A stretch of DNA of 64,000 bases. Origin: Gilliamella bombi (GTDB lineage Bacteria > Pseudomonadota > Gammaproteobacteria > Enterobacterales > Orbaceae). Location: NCBI RefSeq assembly GCF_900103255.1, contig NZ_FMWS01000020.1:157-64156 (forward strand), read 5' to 3'. Below the pieces are notes generated by a model. That model did not search any database, was not told the DNA's origin, and saw only the letters and a program-made list of their open reading frames with translations. Within the stretch, counting starts at the first letter, position 1, and the number at the start of each line of letters is the position of its first letter. Shown one piece after another: positions 27,364 through 36,676 of this stretch. Position numbers and translations under genes: made by a program.

Positions 27364-28988
27364 TATTTATTTCCTTTTATTTCGGTACATGTTTGTAGCC
27401 AAACCGTTCGTTCGATTTTTCCCGATTCAATATATTGATTAATATGTTTGAAGTAAAGTTTTAAATAATCACTCATATTAGCCTTGCCACTATTTTCTAA
27501 AATAAATTGAGTTGATTTGGCTTGATCATTAATCGTATTTTTTTCGTAATTTGACGCAGTATTAACTATTGTGTCGGAATAATATTTCAATATAAAATCC
27601 CGTGCACTTTTAGATTCATCAACAACTTTTTTTAAATTATCTAGCTTCGCTTTTGAGCACATATTGTCATCTTCCAATGCGTCTGTTTCTTTTGGATCAC
27701 AAACCTCATTGGTCATTGTTTTATATAAATTGTCATTATACTCAAATTTGCTGTTTAAATCTGAAACATTAGCGCACAAAAATGCGCCTAGCTGTAATGC
27801 CGATTGAATGGAACGATCCCGTTGTTCATCTCGAGCTTGATTAGCACTTCTTAAAAGCGTATTTAGTTTATTTAATTCTTTTTTTGTTTTTTCATCTTCA
27901 ACTTGTTTGGTGATTTTTTCAAGCTCATTAACGACATTACCATTTTTTGTGCTGTCTGTTTCGTTACCTAACTGACTCCATTCTTTATCTAACTCTTTGA
28001 TTTTGTCATTCGAATTCATCACTTCGGTTGTATAAACTAAACGAAATCCAACATCTTTACTTTTATACGCACCTTTATCATCATAAAAAGGTTTTTCGGT
28101 ACGAAAAGCACTGGTAGTTGATGATTCTGGTGTTAAATAACTCCCACCACGGACAATCACTCCACCTTGTTGACCATGGTAGCGATCTAGTTTATTCATT
28201 CGAAACGAATCAAACATCATTTCGCTTGCATTACCTAAAATATCATAAAGATCTAGCGGGTTAGGTTCTAACCTACCAATCAGTTGTAATTTACCATTAG
28301 CAGATTTTGCGCCAGAAAACCATGCATAGCTTTCGAGATTACCTTTCATCGGAAATAGGGATTCACGAAACTCCGATTCTGTCACTTTTGACCCACCGCG
28401 AGCGGCATACTCCCATTCGGTATTATTAGGTAAACGAACATAACCATTAGGTAAATTACTTGATTTTATTTTTGATTGGTTTTCAATTAACCAACGATTA
28501 TATTTATCCGTAAAGGCGATGACATCAAACCAGCTAATATCAGTAATGGGAAAAGAAAGATTTACTTTAGGAGTTGGACAAGTCTCGTTCATTACTGATT
28601 GATATTGCAATGCGGTAATCTCATATTTACCTATCAGGTAATACCGTTCTTTACCTGCATCAGAAAAACTACCAGCAATATAATTAGGTGTTGCATACTC
28701 GGCAAAACCGAGTTCTTTTTGGTTACTACCTAAAATGATTTTAATATCATCTAACGGTTTATTGGTCGGGGTAAAAACCTTTTTCATCACTAAACTGCCA
28801 TCACATGGCATAGGTAAAATCACGTCATCTTTTGTTGGTTTGGGATTATAAAATTTACTATCCCAAGGTTGAGCAAAACTTAATGATGGATGTAGATTAA
28901 TTGCAGCCAATCCCCAACAAGCTAGTCGGACGTATCGAGTACAATTATGCTTCACGTAAGCTTTCTGCTGGTTGAATTTTGATAGCAC
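27363..28988 (-). CDS. secreted FGE/SUMF1-fold protein with coiled-coil C-terminus
   Basis: A 541-residue protein with a formylglycine-generating-enzyme-like domain (about residues 85-320): GKYEITALQY, DISWFDVIAFTDKYN, VRLPNNTEWEYAARGG, DILGNASEMM, VIVRGGSY and KDVGFRLV follow in family order. The pair of Cys found after RGGS(Y/F) in active FGEs is absent (RGGSYLTPESSTTSAFR), so sulfatase activation is unlikely. Residues 330-400 are charged coiled coil. The frame opens at 28988, overlapping the permease gene by 44 bases; a GTG at 28955 gives a cleaner signal peptide ending SLSFA and an 11-base overlap, and may be the true start. Confidence 0.8.
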   Translation of the reverse strand: MLSKFNQQKAYVKHNCTRYVRLACWGLAAINLHPSLSFAQPWDSKFYNPKPTKDDVILPMPCDGSLVMKKVFTPTNKPLDDIKIILGSNQKELGFAEYATPNYIAGSFSDAGKERYYLIGKYEITALQYQSVMNETCPTPKVNLSFPITDISWFDVIAFTDKYNRWLIENQSKIKSSNLPNGYVRLPNNTEWEYAARGGSKVTESEFRESLFPMKGNLESYAWFSGAKSANGKLQLIGRLEPNPLDLYDILGNASEMMFDSFRMNKLDRYHGQQGGVIVRGGSYLTPESSTTSAFRTEKPFYDDKGAYKSKDVGFRLVYTTEVMNSNDKIKELDKEWSQLGNETDSTKNGNVVNELEKITKQVEDEKTKKELNKLNTLLRSANQARDEQRDRSIQSALQLGAFLCANVSDLNSKFEYNDNLYKTMTNEVCDPKETDALEDDNMCSKAKLDNLKKVVDESKSARDFILKYYSDTIVNTASNYEKNTINDQAKSTQFILENSGKANMSDYLKLYFKHINQYIESGKIERTVWLQTCTEIKGNK

Positions 28989-30168
28989 GTCGCCCTCCTA
29001 TAAGCACAATGCCTGCAGCAATAAATAAAGTGAGTAAAAAGGCAATGATAAGATGATAAAATTGTAATTGACTTACAACAGATTGTGAAACCAAATTTTT
29101 ACCTAAAACTAAATTAAACGCATAATTACCTATTACAAAAAGAGTACAAGAGGCAACAAAAGCCAAACAGCTTAAAATCATAGCTTGGTTTATTAAATAA
29201 AGCATAATACCTTTAGAGCGAAAACCGATTAATCGCATAAAGGCAATATCTTTACGTTTGCGTTCAATATTTGATAAAAATGATCCTATAAATGATAAAA
29301 CACACCCCAAAATCGCTGTAATTGCAATAACGCTAAAAATAAAATTAAGTACTCTATTAATCGCTTGCATGTTTTCAATTGCGTTAGCCTGTGTACGCGT
29401 TTCAATGTGTTTTTCTCTTAATTTAAATGCTAGTGGTGATACATTATCAAGTGAGTCTGCATAAATACGAGCTCGTGCGAACGAGGTATGTTCAGGTGGA
29501 TTTAATTGTCCTGTTGAGGTTGGAAAAATGTCACTTTGATAACCATCATAATAATTTTCCATATCAATAAGCAATTCTAAAGTAACAAAAACCGCGGCAC
29601 GGCTATAACGGTTTTCGGGAATAATGCCAACCACATCTAATTCAGTCATGCCTTTTTCTAGTTTTCCATCAAGCTGCCTAGTAATTACCATTTTGACTCG
29701 ACTTCCTACTGTTACTTGCATTTTTTCGGCTGATAATGAACTTAATAAAATTTGTTTTTTATTATTAAGTAATGGCAAGTTTTTTGTTATTGGATCATCT
29801 TTGGCTGTAGGTATAATTTCGGCATTATTAACAAAATGGCTAGCATCTTTCATTAAATCAGCTTGCGTATTTAATGAACGAGTTAATGGAATAACAAAAG
29901 CTGTTTCTGGCTGTTTCTTTATCCACTCAAACACTTCATCTTTTAGTTGTAAATTACCAACTATTTTTACTTCTAAATTTTGCGGGTCATTAAGCAATTG
30001 CTCTCGAAGTTGAGAAACCACACCATATTTTAAACTAAATAGCAATAATAGCGGTGTAATTACTGATATTACTGAGGCAATAATACAAAATGAAACTTTT
30101 TTGTCATACCATAAGTCAGCTACAGACAAACGAGTTATAAGTAACCATTTTGATATTGCTTTAGTCAT
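28945..30168 (-). CDS. ABC transporter permease, FtsX/MacB/LolC type
   Basis: A 407-residue inner-membrane protein with one helix near residues 26-46, a large periplasmic domain (about 50-260) and three C-terminal helices (about 270-295, 325-350, 368-392). This is the four-helix FtsX-type layout of mechanotransmission ABC proteins (LolCE, MacB, FtsX), which move periplasmic partners and do not carry solutes across the membrane. The C-terminal part has RKRKDIAFMRLIGF, the typical coupling segment. It lies three bases after the ATPase gene. Confidence 0.87.
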   Translation of the reverse strand: MTKAISKWLLITRLSVADLWYDKKVSFCIIASVISVITPLLLLFSLKYGVVSQLREQLLNDPQNLEVKIVGNLQLKDEVFEWIKKQPETAFVIPLTRSLNTQADLMKDASHFVNNAEIIPTAKDDPITKNLPLLNNKKQILLSSLSAEKMQVTVGSRVKMVITRQLDGKLEKGMTELDVVGIIPENRYSRAAVFVTLELLIDMENYYDGYQSDIFPTSTGQLNPPEHTSFARARIYADSLDNVSPLAFKLREKHIETRTQANAIENMQAINRVLNFIFSVIAITAILGCVLSFIGSFLSNIERKRKDIAFMRLIGFRSKGIMLYLINQAMILSCLAFVASCTLFVIGNYAFNLVLGKNLVSQSVVSQLQFYHLIIAFLLTLFIAAGIVLIGGRRAIKIQPAESLREA

Positions 30169-30171
30169 CTT

Positions 30172-30903
30172 TTATGCCTTATCTTGTAATGGTAGAAATT
30201 CCGAAGATTGTGAGGAGGTTAATTTAGCCGATAAAGTAAATAATCCTTTGTTAGCTATACGCTGCAGGTCATGTGTTACAATCATGGCAGCTATATTATC
30301 CTGCTGAGCTTGTTCTATAATTAAATCAAAAAGTAAATTTGCATTATAGGGATCCAATGCCGAAGTCGGCTCATCGGCGAGTAATAACGCAGGTTTATGA
30401 ATAATAGAGCGAATAAAGGAAGCTCGTTGCCTTTCACCAATTGATAACTGTTTAGGATATTTATTTAGTAAATTAATAATGTTGAGTTTTTGCACTAAAT
30501 AATCAAAGCGATCATTATCCACTTTTTTCTGTAATAGCTTTAACGATAATAAAATGTTGTCACGAACCGTTAAAAATGGCAGTAATCCACCTGTTTGTAA
30601 CATAAAACCTAAATACTTAGCACGAACATCTGCCAATTGATCTATTTTATCTTGTTTGATGAGTGTTGCAATATCGATATCACAACTATCTATAGCCAGA
30701 TTATAACAACCAATTTCGTCTGGTTTTAGAATCATCCCCACCATTTCAAGTAAAGTACTTTTACCAGCACCACTGTCGCCCTGAATAACGACCACCTCAC
30801 CAGCTTTTACAGTTAGCTTTGGTAGGCAAACACTAAAAAAGGATTTGCCTGTTGAGCGTGAAATTGCAATTTGATTGATGGTTAACATATTTTCTAACAA
30901 CAC
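30172..30903 (-). CDS. ABC transporter ATP-binding protein, LolD/FtsE type
   Basis: A 243-residue ATPase with all ABC motifs: Walker A GDSGAGKST at 42-50, Q-loop MLQTGGLLPF near 101, signature LSIGERQRA at 153-161, Walker B LLLADEPTSALD from 173, and switch His 211 in IVTHD. It should drive the FtsX-type permease encoded three bases downstream. The frame opens with GTG at 30903; the ATG at 30888 is an alternative start and loses only five residues. It lies four bases after the secreted vWA gene, firmly within the cluster. Confidence 0.9.
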   Translation of the reverse strand: MLLENMLTINQIAISRSTGKSFFSVCLPKLTVKAGEVVVIQGDSGAGKSTLLEMVGMILKPDEIGCYNLAIDSCDIDIATLIKQDKIDQLADVRAKYLGFMLQTGGLLPFLTVRDNILLSLKLLQKKVDNDRFDYLVQKLNIINLLNKYPKQLSIGERQRASFIRSIIHKPALLLADEPTSALDPYNANLLFDLIIEQAQQDNIAAMIVTHDLQRIANKGLFTLSAKLTSSQSSEFLPLQDKA

Positions 30904-30907
30904 AACT

Positions 30908-32872
30908 TTATGGCAACATTTCTAATGGTATAGGATACACATTCTCACGCGGATCGCTACCTTCAGCTAATGAAATCCAACGATCTACATCTGCATTACA
31001 TTTTTGATAATAGCGAATTTTACTATTTAAATTACGAATAAATTTTTCTTGTTCAAGCCCACTCATACTTTTCCATGTATCTTGATCAAGCCCCGTTACA
31101 TCGCTCTTATAAGGGATATTATCTAAATATTCACCAAGTAAACCCAAATCTGCAATTTTTGTGACAGAATCTGATTTTAATTTACTTGGATCTTGCCCCA
31201 TTGCGGCAGCAACAGAGCGAAGTTGCGAAAACATATCATCGGCAGAAATCAATCCATCATTAGCTGCATTTGCAATTTTGCTAACAACATCACTCAGATC
31301 ACTCAGTTGTGATTTTGTTAATAATATACGTGGCTCTGCTGTTGGTATAGTTGGTTTAACAAAATCTTTATCGGCAATCCAAGCCTTAAAAACTGACGGT
31401 GCTTTAGTACCTTTTACATCCCCTAAATAAGCAAGTTGCATTGCCTTACTTAATAACAATGCATCTTTTAACATATCAGAGTTATCATCTTTTGCATTTA
31501 GAGCATTACCAACAGAAGCTTCACCTTTATATGCTAGTTTGACTTGTTCAGATAGTGCTTGCGCTAATAAATCTACTTTTTTACCAAATTCATTAACATC
31601 ACCAGCATTAACTGGGTAATAAAGTGATTTATGAATGAAATCGTTATAAGTTAAGTCTGAATATTGTGCTGCCGCTACTTGGTGATCTTTTGCACCACTT
31701 GGCGTTTTTAAATGTAGTGCATAAATGGCAACTCCTTTATGCTGAGCTTCTAGCCTTAATTGCGCTGCATCCATGCCAGTACTAGAAAGCTTATCATCCC
31801 CCGGAATCGCACTAGCATCTGTTATTAAAATCATATAACGTGCGCCAAAACTATTCCAATTAATATCATTTAATGCTTGAGCAATGCCCGCATAAGAATC
31901 TTCCGCAAAATACGAGGTAGAAACAGAAGCTTGTTTAAGTGAAGCACTTAACTTTTTAAAGTCTTCTTTATCCTTAACTTTATTTGGGTCGGCAAAAATC
32001 TTGGTAACAAATTCGAGCTTATCCGATGCTTTTAAGCTTGAGCGGAATGATATCAATCCGAATTTTACTTGTTCTTGTAGCTTTTCTTTTTCAATATGCT
32101 GATAAACTCGCGTTACCGCTTCTTTAGTTCTTGAAATATAAGGATCCATAGAAATAGTTGAATCAATAACAAACACAATAGCGGCTTTAAAAGGTACTAC
32201 TTGATTTGCACTATCATCAGCAGTTTGAGCAGTGTTTTGCTTTGGGTTATTTTTTATCAATGATTCTTGTTTACTTACTGATGCGACCTCTAGCACTCGC
32301 TCATAAAACCCTCGCCCATTCATTACTTCTTCACCTTGCAAAATAGGTAATAAATAGAAATTACTTTTAAAATCTACAAACTCTTTAGGTTCTTGAGCAA
32401 GCACTTCTGGAGCTGCTTTATTCGCTTTTAGAGCTTCACGAATAGGTTTTAATAAAGTTTCAGGTTTATCGGCATCAACAATCGCAGTCAATGCAGCCTT
32501 ATCTTTGAAAAATAGCAAAGGATCACGATCAACTGGATTAGTAAAAACTAATGTCATTTGCATATTCCAAGCAATAGTACATGAATCATTAATCCAACCA
32601 ATAGTTTTTCCATAAGAATCTGGTCCTACATTAAGCCATTGCTGATTATTCTGATTTTTGCGCTCATAAACATAATAACGTGAAAATGCAGGTAAAGATT
32701 TACCAGTAGGATCAGCAATATTACTTTTTAATTCGCATGTTGGCGTACTTAGTACACGCTGATATAGCGTTTTTTTACCTACCTGCTTAAGTGGCTCTGC
32801 GGCAAAACCAATTAATGGTAAACATGTTAAACCTATTGTGGAAATCAGTTTTGAGATAGCTAGTTTATTCAT
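30908..32872 (-). CDS. secreted vWA-domain protein (PpkA C-terminus-like)
   Basis: A 654-residue protein with a signal peptide (residues 1 to about 24). An SH3-like segment follows (about 35-105, ending GWINDSCTIAW). A vWA domain spans about 228-420, with the metal site DSTIS at 237-241 and ILITDASAI as the third element. The C-terminal 200 residues are helical, including a segment on substrate gating-like repeats that I cannot assign. The vWA type resembles the periplasmic vWA part of PpkA-type kinases, but no kinase domain is present. It is translated just before the ABC ATPase gene and probably acts in the periplasm. Confidence 0.78.
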   Translation of the reverse strand: MNKLAISKLISTIGLTCLPLIGFAAEPLKQVGKKTLYQRVLSTPTCELKSNIADPTGKSLPAFSRYYVYERKNQNNQQWLNVGPDSYGKTIGWINDSCTIAWNMQMTLVFTNPVDRDPLLFFKDKAALTAIVDADKPETLLKPIREALKANKAAPEVLAQEPKEFVDFKSNFYLLPILQGEEVMNGRGFYERVLEVASVSKQESLIKNNPKQNTAQTADDSANQVVPFKAAIVFVIDSTISMDPYISRTKEAVTRVYQHIEKEKLQEQVKFGLISFRSSLKASDKLEFVTKIFADPNKVKDKEDFKKLSASLKQASVSTSYFAEDSYAGIAQALNDINWNSFGARYMILITDASAIPGDDKLSSTGMDAAQLRLEAQHKGVAIYALHLKTPSGAKDHQVAAAQYSDLTYNDFIHKSLYYPVNAGDVNEFGKKVDLLAQALSEQVKLAYKGEASVGNALNAKDDNSDMLKDALLLSKAMQLAYLGDVKGTKAPSVFKAWIADKDFVKPTIPTAEPRILLTKSQLSDLSDVVSKIANAANDGLISADDMFSQLRSVAAAMGQDPSKLKSDSVTKIADLGLLGEYLDNIPYKSDVTGLDQDTWKSMSGLEQEKFIRNLNSKIRYYQKCNADVDRWISLAEGSDPRENVYPIPLEMLP

Positions 32873-32884
32873 TCTTGCTCCTCA

Positions 32885-33913
32885 CTATTTTTGTAATTGG
32901 GTTAAACGATCTTTAACGAATGTATTCTTTGGATCGTTAGTCAAAGATGTTTCATACCAATAAATAGCCGTTTCTTTATCAGCTTCAAAACAATTATTCA
33001 CTTCATAAAATTTTTCGTCATACTCTTTTGCATATAGCATAGCAATGTTAGCATTTGTTTGTGCTTGATTTGCATATAAACGCTGAGCTATATTACATTT
33101 TCCTGCTTTTTTAGCTTCAGTAATTATCTGAATAATTGCTCCCGTTTCAGGTTTAGTCTGTAAACATTGTTGAATAAATGTTAAATCATCAGTAGAAATG
33201 TTGCTTAAACTACATTGTTCACTAACTTCCACTGTGGGAGTAGGTTGTAATTGTTTTTGGAAAAATAAAAAATACCACGCCGCAAGACCTAGTCCAATTA
33301 GTATCATACATCCAACAACAATAGAAACAATTAGCCCTAGGCGACTTTTTGATTTAACTGGTTCCTCAGGAGTTATTCCAGATTCTGACTCCGTTTCAAT
33401 AGGTTCGACTAATGTTTCCTTTTGAGAGGTAATATTAGATTCTTCAATTAATGGCGGTTCATCTTCAACAATAGGATCATTAACTGGCTCAGGATGTTCT
33501 ATAACTTGTTCTTCATTAGATAAAGTTGTTTGTGCGTTTAATGCTGTTGAGGCAAAAACAGTTTCTGCAATACTAACAACACCACCATCAACATAACTTT
33601 GATTTTGCTTATCACGAATTTGTATAAGAAATCGGAGCTGACTTTCTTGTGTCACCAAAGAGTCGACCAACCATTCACCAACGTATCCCGTTAATTTTTC
33701 ATTTTCAACTGACATATTTTCAAGAGTATGCCAATTTTTTTCGGGGTTCCATTGATTCAAACCAGATAAGTAATAGCCATCCTGATTGCGTTGTACAAGT
33801 ATATCAATTTGAGAACTACCACTCCATTTTTGAGCTAAAAACTTCGCAATACCGGGTTTATAACTATCTAATTCAATTCTTAATGCCATGATATCCTCTA
33901 TTTTTATACTCAA
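32885..33913 (-). CDS. single-pass membrane protein of the srf-type cluster
   Basis: A 342-residue protein I do not recognise. It has an N-terminal globular part (about 1-125), an acidic Pro/Glu-rich linker (about 130-188), one transmembrane helix (193-217), and a C-terminal part (225-342) with Cys residues and helical repeats of the TPR/SEL1 kind (AIYWYETSLTNDPKNTFVKDRL at the end). The layout (cytoplasmic N-terminus, linker, helix, outer C-terminus) mirrors that of SrfA and the two tandem vWA proteins. It lies 90 bases after srfC. Confidence 0.65.
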   Translation of the reverse strand: MSIKIEDIMALRIELDSYKPGIAKFLAQKWSGSSQIDILVQRNQDGYYLSGLNQWNPEKNWHTLENMSVENEKLTGYVGEWLVDSLVTQESQLRFLIQIRDKQNQSYVDGGVVSIAETVFASTALNAQTTLSNEEQVIEHPEPVNDPIVEDEPPLIEESNITSQKETLVEPIETESESGITPEEPVKSKSRLGLIVSIVVGCMILIGLGLAAWYFLFFQKQLQPTPTVEVSEQCSLSNISTDDLTFIQQCLQTKPETGAIIQIITEAKKAGKCNIAQRLYANQAQTNANIAMLYAKEYDEKFYEVNNCFEADKETAIYWYETSLTNDPKNTFVKDRLTQLQK

Positions 33914-34003
33914 ATACGCGAGTATTATTCATCCGATCTATTGAATAGGGAAACATTTTCAACTCAAATAAGACTTCCCTATTACTCTATTTTTTATTTA
34001 ATT

Positions 34004-36676
34004 TTAATTAATCTGCGATTGTTTGAAAAAATTAAGAATTTCACCCAATCGGCTATTTTGTTCTTGACTAATTTCTCGTCCTGCATGGTGCCCCACATTT
34101 TCTTGCGCAAGCATTGCAAATGCAACAAACCAATCAAATATCGCATACTGGGAATAATTTTTAGTTTTATCGTCCAGTTTCGGTAATGAATGTGATGATT
34201 GAACATTCAATTCACTTAGCGGTGAAGAAAATATCGGTTTCCCCTGATTAACTTTACTCATTGGTATATCACCTCCCTGCCCTTGAATAAAACCAAGCCA
34301 TGCAATAAAATCGGCTAGTAAAGTGTGAATAGTACTAATTTGTCTAGATTCTAGATCATCACGCTTACTACCAGTATTTTCGTTATTCAAAATATGCTCG
34401 GTTAAACTTGCTTCGAGTTTCATTCGATTAGCTGCAGTAATAAGTTCTTCTACAATAAAAGAGAGTGATTTTTGATTGATACCAAAAAACTGTAAAATAT
34501 GCTTATCTAATACAATATTCCTTAAATGCTCTAACCATGCCGAAAAAACAGTTTTGGCAAACTTTGATTCGGTTGGTAATGTGGCAACTTGTTTAGTGGT
34601 CAATGGTGAATTCTCATCAGAAAATAACTCGAAATCAGCATTTAAACCAAAATCATTCGATAAATTATCTAACAAATTATCATTGCTATCTTGCTGTGTT
34701 TCATTTTCTATTGTATTGGAATGATAAAGTGCTCTAATTGTTTGATCTGGTAATTCAAACACTTTAAGTAGTTCACCTAATAATAGTGCTTTACTTTGCA
34801 ATTCTTTAACTGCATCAGCAATTACTTGCTTTTTCTTAACTAGCTCTTCATCACTATCCGCTTGATACCAAGTATCAAAACGCATATTAATAATGTAATC
34901 AATTTTCTCATTAAGTTGTTCAACAATACGTTGTTGTTTTACTTCCGTAATGGCAACTTGCTCCAAGTATTGGCTAATTCGGCCTATACCGCCATCATTA
35001 AGTTTTAACATGGCATCCCATGCTTCTTCTGGCTGGAACACATATTCTTTAATATCACTATTTTGCACAAATGTATTTTTTAATACATTCATTTTATCTT
35101 GATAATTTTCTCTATAATCAATCTCTTGGCTAGTGCTCGGTTCGACATTTAAAAATGGCACATCAAATCCTGGTTTTCGAACTAGAAAAATATTATTAAA
35201 TTTGTGATTGTTCGACCAATTACTTAACCAATCATAACTACCAAAACGTTCTAAGATAGTTTGTTGTAACAAACCTCCTTTGCCCCAGCTATTTTTTAAA
35301 TTATCTTCAGATAGTGTTAATGATGTGCCAATGCGTTTATCAAACATGGTTATTGCCCATAATAATCCCGGCTTTTTAGTAGCTCTTTTTTCAGCTGTTT
35401 CACCTTGGGTTTTATCAATCCAGCGCTCAAGTACTGGACCTACATCATTAACATCAGATTGTTTATCTGATGGTGTACAAACAACTAGCACATTCATTTC
35501 CTGGCTGTCAGTATATTTTTCAAAAAGATAAGCAACTTTACCACGCAATAAAAGCTGAGCAATTGGATTACCTTCTTTAACATCAGAAATCGATATTAAG
35601 TTTAGACGGCCTCGGTATCCAGGAAAATCAAGTAAATCTACATTTTCAAATGTTGGTACTCTGGTTTTATTGACTAATGGAAAAATTAATTCGGCAGTTA
35701 AAAAAGCCAGTTGAGCTAAAGATATAGTTGTTGGTGCGCCATTTAATGGCGTTATAGTGACAGATGAATCTTTGTCGGTATTTAATCGCTCAAGAATATC
35801 AACATTCATAATACTGTCAATTTGTGACTTAGTACCGTTATTATCTTTGATTAAGACAGAAAGCGGCGCATATACCGTTTCAGCATGACTAAAACTTGAT
35901 AAGGTCGTCGCTAGTTGGGTATAGATTGTGGTGAGTTCAGAAATACCACCCCATAAAACAGAAATCAGTTCACCACGATCAGATACAGGCAAATAAGGAA
36001 GAAGGTGCGTTGCTTTTTCCCAATATCCCCCTTTCAAACCTTCAAGCGAGTTACCGAAGTTCTCAGATAAATAATCATAAAGATCAACAACATCATCTTC
36101 AATAATACCGCCAACATAGCTTATTTGTTTTTTATTTTCTAACCGTTGAATCAACTGATTTAGCTGTGAAAACTCAATTTTATTGGATACTTTTTGTTGG
36201 TCAAAATCTTTAAAATAGGCATTTATTAAGATTTTTACAATTTCTATCTCTTTAAATAATTTTAATTCTAACGGATAGTTAGCTATACCACCTTTAGCAA
36301 TACGGCTAAAACGAGTAACAAGACCTGTCGCTTCTTTACCACTACCTACAGGGTTTACATGATCAATAAAGTCTAAAACTTCGTTATCAACAACCGTTTC
36401 AAGCTTACCATTTTCACCCGCAGCTAGCGCTGAAATAAGGTACGATTTACCTGCCTGTGATAATCCAAAAAAACCAACTGCAACAGACTTAGTTGATACA
36501 TCACCCAATCGTTTTGCACTATTACGTAAACGACGTAAATCTAAAATTAAATTATCTGCTTCACTATCTAAACGTTTAGATGAATGGCGTGTTTGATCTA
36601 CCCACTCAATGGCCTTTGCTGATGCTTGATAGACCTGTTCCCAAGATTTAGGAAGTTGTTCATTTAAGTTTTTCAT
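34004..36676 (-). CDS. srfC: SrfC-family dynamin-like GTPase
   Basis: An 890-residue protein of the putative virulence factor SrfC family. The P-loop is GLSQAGKS at 71-78, the DxxG element is DFPG at 350-353, and the base-recognition element is probably MFDKR near 444-448. The large distance between P-loop and DxxG shows an inserted region inside the GTPase domain. The C-terminal half is helical, as in dynamin-like proteins, with an acidic stretch near 680-710. The start overlaps the srfB stop by four bases (ATGA). Biochemical function is unknown; a membrane or polymer-remodelling GTPase is inferred from the fold. Confidence 0.83.
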   Translation of the reverse strand: MKNLNEQLPKSWEQVYQASAKAIEWVDQTRHSSKRLDSEADNLILDLRRLRNSAKRLGDVSTKSVAVGFFGLSQAGKSYLISALAAGENGKLETVVDNEVLDFIDHVNPVGSGKEATGLVTRFSRIAKGGIANYPLELKLFKEIEIVKILINAYFKDFDQQKVSNKIEFSQLNQLIQRLENKKQISYVGGIIEDDVVDLYDYLSENFGNSLEGLKGGYWEKATHLLPYLPVSDRGELISVLWGGISELTTIYTQLATTLSSFSHAETVYAPLSVLIKDNNGTKSQIDSIMNVDILERLNTDKDSSVTITPLNGAPTTISLAQLAFLTAELIFPLVNKTRVPTFENVDLLDFPGYRGRLNLISISDVKEGNPIAQLLLRGKVAYLFEKYTDSQEMNVLVVCTPSDKQSDVNDVGPVLERWIDKTQGETAEKRATKKPGLLWAITMFDKRIGTSLTLSEDNLKNSWGKGGLLQQTILERFGSYDWLSNWSNNHKFNNIFLVRKPGFDVPFLNVEPSTSQEIDYRENYQDKMNVLKNTFVQNSDIKEYVFQPEEAWDAMLKLNDGGIGRISQYLEQVAITEVKQQRIVEQLNEKIDYIINMRFDTWYQADSDEELVKKKQVIADAVKELQSKALLLGELLKVFELPDQTIRALYHSNTIENETQQDSNDNLLDNLSNDFGLNADFELFSDENSPLTTKQVATLPTESKFAKTVFSAWLEHLRNIVLDKHILQFFGINQKSLSFIVEELITAANRMKLEASLTEHILNNENTGSKRDDLESRQISTIHTLLADFIAWLGFIQGQGGDIPMSKVNQGKPIFSSPLSELNVQSSHSLPKLDDKTKNYSQYAIFDWFVAFAMLAQENVGHHAGREISQEQNSRLGEILNFFKQSQIN

